Source of the DNA: Cladorrhinum sp. PSN259
Taxonomy: Eukaryota > Ascomycota > Sordariomycetes > Sordariales > Podosporaceae
DNA length: 64,000 bases
Assembly: GCA_033725935.1 (NCBI GenBank)
Contig: MU867077.1
Coordinates: 1-64,000 of the forward strand
Direction of reading: 5' to 3'
The position numbers and the translations under genes are program-made. The notes beneath the pieces are model-generated. The model saw only the letters and a list, made by a program, of their open reading frames with translations. It made no database searches and was not told the DNA's origin. Below, piece by piece: positions 57,001 to 64,000 of the stretch. How positions within the stretch are numbered: position 1 is the stretch's first letter; each line of letters starts with the position of its first letter.

Positions 57001-57595
57001 GCGGATGGCCAGGGTATACACTCATTCCAGGCGCAGGCGATCCGTACCTAGATGACAGGGCGCGCGAATCCTCGTACGAAGACGGAGCTGTGGGTGGTGA
57101 CTCCCCGCTCAGGCTGATGAGATTCGAAGGAGATCCGGCCATCATGCCGGGAATTCCTCTCTGCCATTCCCCGGTATTCAACGAATTGTTGCTTGTCGCA
57201 TAGGATGCGTTAGAGACAGCATCTAACAAGGGCGACGCCACGGGATTCTCATTAGAAGACACGCTCACGGGCTTTATCTCGGGGGATATGACGGGAGAGG
57301 CGCTCGACGAGGAGTCTTTGGCAGGGTCTCCATTACTGTTGAGGAAAGTCAGCTTTTGGAACCTTCATTGGCCTTTGATGGTGAAACCAGTCACAAAGAC
57401 TGTTTTCTATCCAGGTATCAGGGTCATGGGAACCCACGTGAACTTCGCACCGTGTTTTGTCACCGCTGCGACAACTCCACCGCTTTCTTTGCCATTCTTT
57501 CGGTCCTTCTTGGGGCCTGGTGGTAGACAAGGATTAGCGCTAAATAGTCCTAACGGGGCGGTCACGAATAGGAGGAGGATAAACAAACCTGGCAT
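54068..57595 (-). CDS. BCAS3-like WD40/beta-propeller protein, 1117 aa
   Basis: Exons 57589-57595 (7 nt), 57438-57516 and 54068-57335 join over introns of 72 and 102 bp into 3354 nt. The long 3' exon has no usable ATG at its start, which forced the upstream search. The resulting N-terminus is MPGPKKDRKNGKESGG, then TKHGAKFTNGDPAKD. After a Ser/Pro-rich region, a propeller begins near 220 (EKGYFFGYDALPSASIDYGS). It continues through TVVLAGYEGGLEVFSVGKRG, GALTIHADSGNLVVSSG, FTIHHGCSFLSMSPSGLHLF and VDLAWVSPNGERAAMV. These resemble BCAS3, a PROPPIN-like protein recruited to phagophores with PHAF1. The C-terminus is disordered and acidic (DDEDGFFEDDCEVLDF). Family placement is moderate; an Atg18-like propeller is the alternative. 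Confidence 0.72.
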
Positions 57596-59365
57596 GAATG
57601 GCAACCAAGGGGTCTCGCGAACAGTGTAATGTTCGCGAATGGCGATAGCGGACACCCCTCAACCAATGCGAAGTGGTGCCGGCGGGATATATGAATTAGG
57701 GGGTATGTATGATTAGAATCGGGGTAGCGTGGTAGTATACGGTTGTTGTGATGGGTATTGGTTCGTTATATGCGTACAGCGTCGAGGCGCGGGATCGACG
57801 GTTGGTCTATGAATGTATGTATGACACAGATGGATATGTATATGCGCGCCTTGTCTGGGAGCGCCGGCTGGCGGTGGTCGGTGGTGGAAGACAAAGGAAT
57901 GGAGGTCCAGGGAGGCGCTGCCCGAGAGGAGGACACCGGGTGGTCGTCTGACACGGAGCGAAACAAAAGCTCGTCTTTATGAATTAATAAGAGTGTAATA
58001 TCGCGATTGCAGAGTGGGAAAAAGAGAAAGAGAAAGAGAATGACAAAGTTTCTGGGCTTCTGAATACTGTATTGCTTCGTTATGGTTTATCTGAGTTTGA
58101 TGAAGAAGGAAGAGGAACAGAGAGGATGCGTCAACCTACAGAGGCACCTGGACCAGGTGTTCCTGGGTCGTGACTCGACACTGGCAACCACCTGAGTACC
58201 GCTGAAGAGGCGGGGCACTTGGCTGAATGAAGCCGGGAGCAACTGGGAGGGGCCCAAGAGGGAAAGGGGTGTTCCTGGGGACCCGGTCTGACGCACCCGC
58301 TTGCACCCGCTTAAAGCTGGGGATTCCAGCCCTGAAGGGAATAGCCTGGATGTGCGCCCAGATAAGCATGGGTGAAAGGGACAAGCGCATGCGCTATCAG
58401 TGCATACCCAGCAAACGGCGGGGTTTATCGATGCTTGGCCTCCAACAACAAAAGCAATGATTGACTGACTTGTGCAGAACAAAAAGGGGCAGTCAATGTA
58501 CGGAATGCTGCAATGCAGCAATGCAGCCCTGCAAACGTGGTCGTCTACGAAGAGACCGTTTTGCTGCACTGCCTATTTTTGGCGGCCCAGATGATGGACG
58601 GCATTGTTGCTGGTAGGTAATTAAGGGGGACCCTTTCCATTCTTGACTACGTCATTCCAAAGCCCAGGTCATCAAGGTCATCAAGGTCATTCATCAAACA
58701 CATGACCTTTTCTATCTACACGCCTTGACGCTGACGGGATTTCCGTTTGTCACTTGATAGCCCTGTCAAGTATGTATTTCGTTTGCATCAAGTTAAACAC
58801 GTGTAATCTGCATTTTCCATGCTCCTTGTTGTCATTGATTTTCCGATGCCGCCGAATGAGTCGAGAGATGCCGCTTCCCAGTCACCACCCACACACACCC
58901 CGCGCTTTACCCTTGGCTCGGCACGCGTCAACTCCACTTTCTTCAACTCGTCTTGAACTCATCTCAGCCAGTGATCCCAGCACGTCATTTACAGACCTTC
59001 ATTATCCGGCGAATGTTGGTGATATGGTGATGAACTTGAGACATTTTAAGCATTTTGGTAGAGGGAACTTCCATATCCGTCACACAAGGAATAATGACAT
59101 TATGAAAACTTGACCAACACATTGCCGAACACGGACTCCCGAGTTTAAAATCCAGACTTGTCTTACCCCGCCATCTGATAAAAGCCGAATCTCCGAATCC
59201 AAAGCCATCACCGTGTAAGTTGTACAGTACCATGACCGCGGAATGACATATTCAGACATCCGAACTACCCTGCTCCAGATGAACACCTGACTTTTCACAA
59301 GTTCGCCTCTCTAAAGTTGCCCCAAGTGTATCTCTTTCACACGCTGCGGATGTAGTGCAAACTCC
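57596..59365. other. Intergenic region upstream of the BCAS3-like gene
   Basis: This holds the BCAS3-like promoter and the 3' flank of the SnoaL-like gene. The largest frame (58087-58569, minus) is Cys/Ser-rich with no domain. Short GGTCATCAA repeats occur near 58668-58690. No gene is supported. Confidence 0.5.
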
Positions 59366-59942
59366 CTAACAAGACTTCTTCTGACCATCAAGCTCAACCA
59401 AATCCCCCGTCAAAAACACACGATAATAAACCCACTTCCACTTCCCAGGCTCATCGACCATCTTCAATTTCCCCCTTGCAGACCACTCCCCTCCCGAAGT
59501 CTCTTCTTTTTCCGTGTTCCTCAGAGAGTACCTCACATCCCCAAGTATAACAACCTCACACTCTTCAGATTCCTTATGCACTGTATCATACTCGTCGCCT
59601 TCAACGCCCCCAATAAAAACCTTTTGAACTTTATGCGTCCTCGTAGAGACTTTCTCCCACATTCCTTGTCTTAGTGCTTGTATATCTGTCATTGAATGTG
59701 GTCAGCGCAAATATAGTCAGTTGTAGAGAGTACAGAACATACATACCATCCAGCCCCTTCGCAACATCGCTCCCCATAACCAACGTCGCTTCCCCGTCAA
59801 ACTGCTTGGCCCACTCCTGGTTACACTCTTGCTTGTCAGAGATTTTATAAAAGTGCTCCAGGAACGTCCCGACAGATGATTTGGTTTCGGGACTCAAAGA
59901 TTTAGGGTGGAGAGAAGATCTCTTGGTGGTTGGTCCCGACAT
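59366..59942 (-). CDS. SnoaL/NTF2-like fold small protein, 171 aa
   Basis: Exons 59747-59942 and 59366-59685 join over a 61-bp intron (GTATGT donor, GACAG acceptor) into 516 nt. The protein starts MSGPTTKRSSLHP. It shows the NTF2-like pattern: an N-terminal helix (VGTFLEHFYKISDKQECNQE), a strand DGEATLVMGSDVAKGLD, a helix IQALRQGMWEKVSTRTH, then several strands (KVQKVFIGG; CEVVILGDVRYSL; WSARGKLKMVDE; WKWVYYRVFL). Fungal members of this fold are often annotated as SnoaL-like polyketide-cyclase or scytalone-dehydratase relatives, but most have no known activity. No biosynthetic cluster surrounds it, so a secondary-metabolite role is not supported. Start chosen as the only ATG preceding the fold. 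Confidence 0.75.
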
Positions 59943-61191
59943 GATGAATTGCTCGCTGTGATGCTCAGCTACCCGTATGGTAAAAGGCGAATGGTAGAAG
60001 AGACAGAAAAGAAAAAAGTTATTTTAAACAAGTATGAGAAGAAATGAAGGGTGGAAAAAATTGTACCTAGTAACATGCAAGTAACACAATGCCATCTACA
60101 CAATTGCAGTGGGAGGTCAAGGCACTCAAGAAAAGATGTTCATCCAATTTTCTCTAGTACCAAGTGGACGATGATCATTAGTGGAGACATGATTTCCAAC
60201 TCACTCAGTGTGTCACGAAGATCATCAGTAAATCCCACATCAACGGGAGGGAGGAAGGGAGGGAGGGAGCAAGCGACTTGGCCTACAACTAGAAACATCT
60301 CAGAGTTAAATAAAGCATATAAATTCGTGTTATTCAAAAACATGAATAAACAACAAGAACAAAAAAAGGGAAAATCGGTGATAGTTATCTTAACACTGGT
60401 ATACTCCCATCGTTACACACCACACCACTCGTGAAAGCACTAAACACAACCGGTTCTCTCAATAGAGAACACCCTCCCTTATTTCTGCACGTAGGGTCCA
60501 TCCATCTCGCTCACACAACCCACCCCGTTCATGTTATTTAAAGCTTAAATATCACACAAAACCAAGCACTTAATCGCATGAACCGTTCATTCATTATTGC
60601 TCACTATTCACTCACCGTACTCAACAACTCGCTCGCATCAGACGATTGTACAGTAAATACACATACTTCAAATATAACAAAACCGATACGCTTCATTTTC
60701 GCTCTCTTCTCACACGCAAAAAGAATGCCATTAGGTAAATAAGAAAGAAAGAAAGCCCAGACCAGACCATGATAACCTACAAAACTATATACAAATTCAA
60801 TAAAACAAAAACAAAAATAATAAACTTTCAAAAGTTTCTCCCCCAAAAAACAAATCATAACCACCCCACTAAATTTGTCTTCAAAGCTGCTGCCAGGAAA
60901 TCCAGCAGAGAATCGAAGGGGAAAAAAAAGGGAAAAAAAAAAAAAAAAGGAGAAGAAGAAAAGAAACAATGTAAAATATCCCTTACAAAGAAACCTTCCC
61001 CCCGAACTATAAAATCGACTTTCCAGCTTCCGTCCCCTTCTCCAGGATCTGACCGGTCGAAGATAAGTTTCGGTCGTCGACTCGTTCGTAAAACGTCCTC
61101 CTCACAAAAAAGTTGTCGAGAAAAAAAAATTTCGGACCCTCTCCCCAACCGCCAACTGTTCAGAGACACCCTCTTCCTCCCTCCCAGCCCG
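59943..61191. other. Intergenic region, AT-rich
   Basis: This holds the SnoaL-like promoter and the 3' flank of the ING-like gene. A GGGA-rich stretch lies at about 60246-60270 and poly-A runs around 60923-60948. Lysine-rich frames arise from these and are not genes. Confidence 0.55.
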
Positions 61192-63999
61192 TCAAGCCCG
61201 AACACCCCTAGCACTAACCTCTCCCCTCTCTCCAATCTTCAACAAGACCCTACAATCCGGACAGTACCACTTCGTCGTCCTAGCCGGTATATCTGAAAGA
61301 CCAACGCACTCGAGATGGAACCATTCCTGCTTGCAGTGCTGTTTTTTGACGAGTTTCTTATCAGCACTTTTGGTCACATAATCATACTTTCCGCTTTTCT
61401 TTGCTTTGAGCCTCGTCGACTTTCTAGCACTAGTAGAACAAGTCGAATAATCTCGAGTTTTAGTAAAAGAATCGATACTCACATCAACATTATCGCACTG
61501 AATCATTGTCCCGAAGCTGACCCGATTGCAGAGACAATACCTCGGCTCATCGTCATCAATGACGTTCCCCTCATCGTCCACTTCGACTTCAGCAATTGCC
61601 TCTTCCTTCTTGCTGCTGCGTGCTGCAGTGGTATTGGCCTTTTTCCTGGGCGCCGCCTTGCGCGTACCCACGGCGCTGTTACCGCCGCTGTTGGTGCGGC
61701 TTATGACGCCCGGAGCTGGCCTTTTACCTGCCCGCTTGCTGTGTGCAGGTTTAGAAGTAGTAGAAGAGGTGAAAGAAGAAGATGCATTGGTAGAGGTTGC
61801 GGCATTGGTAGACGAAGAAGGGACCTCTGGCGGCGCAGGCGTATTGCGGGCGGTACTAGTGCGCCGAGGCCGGTCTGCGGCTAGAGAGTGAGGGACTGCG
61901 GGAGCTATAGCAGGACTAGGAGCAGAAGGTTCCTGGCTCGTGGCTTTGCCTCGTGATGCTGGGCGACGGGTTACTGTCGTCGCCGTGGTTGAAGGGATAG
62001 CTATTGTCTGCGCATCAGAATCAGGGTTGGGGTAGGTTAGCTCAGGACTTGCGGTGCGGGATGCAAGCGACTTGAGGGGCTGCAGAGTTTGATTTTCTTT
62101 TGGCTGCTGTTGTAAGTCTTGTGATGCTCCTGTGCGAGGCAGTGCCTTGCGAGTTTCTCTAACAGGAGGGAGGATAGGGGTAGCCGATTTCTTGGTCGGC
62201 GAAAGTATAGGAAGAGGGACAGGAGTTTCTGAGGTGGGTAGTTTCAGAGGTGCAATTGTAGATGTATTAGAGTGACCAACAATACTGCCAGCAGGAGATG
62301 TTGCCGAGGCCACTGATGCTGACTTGGCCGTGATGGACTGATCAAGTGCGTGGACTGGCAACGGAATTGGGGTGGTAGAATGAAGTACGGCGGAACCGGC
62401 TGCTGCCCGCTGAGGAGGCTGTACTGGCGCCTCTTGAGGAGGTACAGCCAGAGAGCTGGCGGGCGTCAACAACGGCGGCGGTACAGGCGTCTCAGTCTTG
62501 GTTCGCTTAAACTGCGGTCTTTGGGCTTGTCCGCTGGTTACTTCAGGCTTCTCTGCATCGCCCTCTGGCACCGAGTCCCTTTTACGCTTCTTGGGAGCTT
62601 TGTTTCTGCCACCAGCCTTTCCGGCCTGGTCTTGGACGATTGGCGGAGCTGCGTCGCCCATTATGGCTCTGGCCATCATTTCGAAGCTTTTTGCTGACTG
62701 CTCAGCCTCTTCAGCAGCCATTTTGGCCAGCATCTCTCTCTTGAGTTTCTTAGCCTCGTTGAGCTTCATTCCTCGATTGCTGATCGCCCTGTCATCCGAC
62801 GCCAGAGCCTCTGAAGTCAGAGCGCCGGGAGGCAATCGCTTCTCCCCAGTCTCTGGGTCGATGGATGGAACGGGCATCTGCCCCTCGAACACTGTACCTT
62901 CTTCCTCAGCCTTCAGCTTTGCCTTCTTGAATGCCTCGACACCGCGGCCCAGCGCGCTTAATTCCCTAGCGACCATGGTATCGCTTGGAGTCCAAGCAGC
63001 ATTCTTCTTCATCCGCTTCCGGAGCCTAGCCAGTTCGAACGGAGTGAGTTGACACCATGGTGCATCAGCGCTGCCCGGTACGGCATTTTCAGGTGGTGGT
63101 GCAAGCTGCGCGAGTTGCTGGCTAGTTGAGAGCTGGCCAGGTAAGCCGGAGGGGGGAACGGATGTCCTCGCCCTGGCCGTCGATCTCCCTCCCGGCTTGG
63201 GTGGCCTCGACGATGATTTAACCACCCTGATGCGCGCATGTGGCGCGGGAGTAACCCTACTCGATGAAACCTCATCTTCATTTTCCTCTTCCGAGCTGCT
63301 GTCGGACCCAGTGGAACAGTCGTCGAAGTTCAGCTCGTATGGCGCCAAGACTTCCCCTGGAACGGTGATTCTCGGCACGCGAGGTCTCCGAACCTTTTCT
63401 CCATCCACTCGCAGTGTAATTTTAGGTGCCCGCGACATCTGCGGTGACTTTGCCGCAACAGGACTCTTCTGCTCTTCGGGCGGAGGGTAGTTCTCGAGCA
63501 TAGTTTGCAGCTTCGCAAGGATGGTCTTGGCACGGTTGTAGTGACGGTTAACATTCTCGGTCATGCGCTGCGCCTCGGCCTGGGAGTAGATGCGTGAGTT
63601 CATGGCATGCTGTATCGTCTCGGATATTTGCGCGCGCAGCTCGACAGGACCGCAGGGCCTCTCGGTAGGCGGCAAGTTGGGGAGCTGACCCCATGCGGTG
63701 GTGAGCTCATGGACCTTTGTGGATGCATCGAGGTAGTTTTGGTCGAGCTGTCCAATAAGAGTCAAAGAGCGCATTATGTCGGCGGGGAGGTACTCGGTGA
63801 AATCGAGGAAGTCGCTGACGGTGGCTTGTGCATCGGGGTCGGCGCGGAGACCGAGGGGGTGGATTATGGACTGGATCGCCTGTTCGATCGAGGCCGAGGG
63901 CACATTGTTTCGCGGTGAGATGGCCTCCTCCATTTCAGCATCAGCATCAGCCTCGGGTCGCCCTGGCTCGGTGCTGGCTGTGGCTACTGTTGCTGCCAT
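61192..63999 (-). CDS. ING-family PHD-finger chromatin protein, 887 aa (spliced)
   Basis: A histone-mark reader of the ING family (relatives: Pho23, Yng1, Yng2), subunits of histone acetyltransferase or deacetylase complexes. The N-terminal ING domain (about 45-165) has FTEYLPADIMRSLTLIGQLD and NVNRHYNRAKTILAKLQTM. A disordered Ala/Pro/Ser region of more than 600 residues with KKRKRD-type NLS follows. The C-terminal PHD finger is complete only if intron 61339-61482 (144 bp) is removed: C822, C824, C835, C841, H847, C850, C865, C868, with the typical EWFHLECVGL and KWYCPDC. Exons are 61483-63999 and 61192-61338. The intron has GTGAGT and CAG ends, no stop codon and a length divisible by three. 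The ATG is at 63997-63999, one base inside the window edge; further upstream exons cannot be excluded. Confidence 0.85.
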   Translation of the reverse strand: MAATVATASTEPGRPEADADAEMEEAISPRNNVPSASIEQAIQSIIHPLGLRADPDAQATVSDFLDFTEYLPADIMRSLTLIGQLDQNYLDASTKVHELTTAWGQLPNLPPTERPCGPVELRAQISETIQHAMNSRIYSQAEAQRMTENVNRHYNRAKTILAKLQTMLENYPPPEEQKSPVAAKSPQMSRAPKITLRVDGEKVRRPRVPRITVPGEVLAPYELNFDDCSTGSDSSSEEENEDEVSSSRVTPAPHARIRVVKSSSRPPKPGGRSTARARTSVPPSGLPGQLSTSQQLAQLAPPPENAVPGSADAPWCQLTPFELARLRKRMKKNAAWTPSDTMVARELSALGRGVEAFKKAKLKAEEEGTVFEGQMPVPSIDPETGEKRLPPGALTSEALASDDRAISNRGMKLNEAKKLKREMLAKMAAEEAEQSAKSFEMMARAIMGDAAPPIVQDQAGKAGGRNKAPKKRKRDSVPEGDAEKPEVTSGQAQRPQFKRTKTETPVPPPLLTPASSLAVPPQEAPVQPPQRAAAGSAVLHSTTPIPLPVHALDQSITAKSASVASATSPAGSIVGHSNTSTIAPLKLPTSETPVPLPILSPTKKSATPILPPVRETRKALPRTGASQDLQQQPKENQTLQPLKSLASRTASPELTYPNPDSDAQTIAIPSTTATTVTRRPASRGKATSQEPSAPSPAIAPAVPHSLAADRPRRTSTARNTPAPPEVPSSSTNAATSTNASSSFTSSTTSKPAHSKRAGKRPAPGVISRTNSGGNSAVGTRKAAPRKKANTTAARSSKKEEAIAEVEVDDEGNVIDDDEPRYCLCNRVSFGTMIQCDNVDVSIDSFTKTRDYSTCSTSARKSTRLKAKKSGKYDYVTKSADKKLVKKQHCKQEWFHLECVGLSDIPARTTKWYCPDCRVLLKIGERGEVSARGVRA

Positions 64000-64000
64000 G

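Noticed and set aside
59366..59942. SnoaL-like gene as part of a secondary-metabolite cluster
   Set aside because: No polyketide synthase, oxidase or transporter gene is nearby; neighbours are housekeeping genes.
1..64000. CRISPR arrays, insertion sequences, LTR elements and dispersed 5S rRNA genes
   Set aside because: None seen: the tandem repeats are short microsatellites without spacers, and no terminal repeats, transposase catalytic cores or 5S internal-control sequence were found by eye.

Overview
The window is nuclear DNA of a filamentous ascomycete, most likely a Sordariales fungus close to Neurospora or Sordaria. The evidence is short spliceosomal introns (about 50-100 bp, GT/AG, with CTAAC- or CTGAC-like branch sites), serine-, proline- and threonine-rich proteins with long disordered tails, many microsatellites, about one gene per 4 kb with multi-kilobase intergenic stretches, and recognisable fungal orthologues (PacC/PAC-3, HUT1, PAS kinase, SEA4, EFG1). 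There are no bacterial operons, CRISPR arrays or intact transposons.

Left third (1-22.9 kb): HUT1 nucleotide-sugar transporter (minus), a triple-KH RNA-binding protein (minus), an F-box/LRR protein ending in a CaaX box (minus) and a PAS-domain kinase (plus). They are separated by gene-poor sequence. A 10-N assembly gap lies at 22596-22605; the sequence on its right is a degraded second reading of the sequence on its left.

Middle (22.9-41 kb): a TPR/MYND-like/SET protein, a PHO13-type HAD phosphatase with four exons, a spliced 230-residue helix-turn-helix protein that looks transposase-derived, a doubtful two-membrane-segment reading frame, a proline-rich protein with a cysteine-rich C-terminus, and a Ser/Thr-rich protein with three copies of an SRLTRA repeat.

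Right third (41-64 kb): the alkaline-pH regulator PacC (PAC-3), the GATOR2/SEAC subunit SEA4 (MIOS), divergent EFG1 (18S rRNA maturation), a nuclear-looking dsRBD-like protein, an intron-containing tRNA-Phe(GAA), a BCAS3-like beta-propeller protein, a SnoaL/NTF2-like small protein, and an ING-family PHD-finger protein that starts one base from the window edge.

The strongest unexplained signal is upstream of PacC. About 2 kb of non-coding DNA (43142-45007) carries, by eye, 23 copies of GCCAAG/CTTGGC plus 10 GCCSAG variants. These match the PacC/PAC-3 binding consensus and suggest an unusually large autoregulatory array. Gene models were joined by hand from reading frames and splice signals. 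Every multi-exon model given closes on a whole number of codons, but no transcript or homology search was available.
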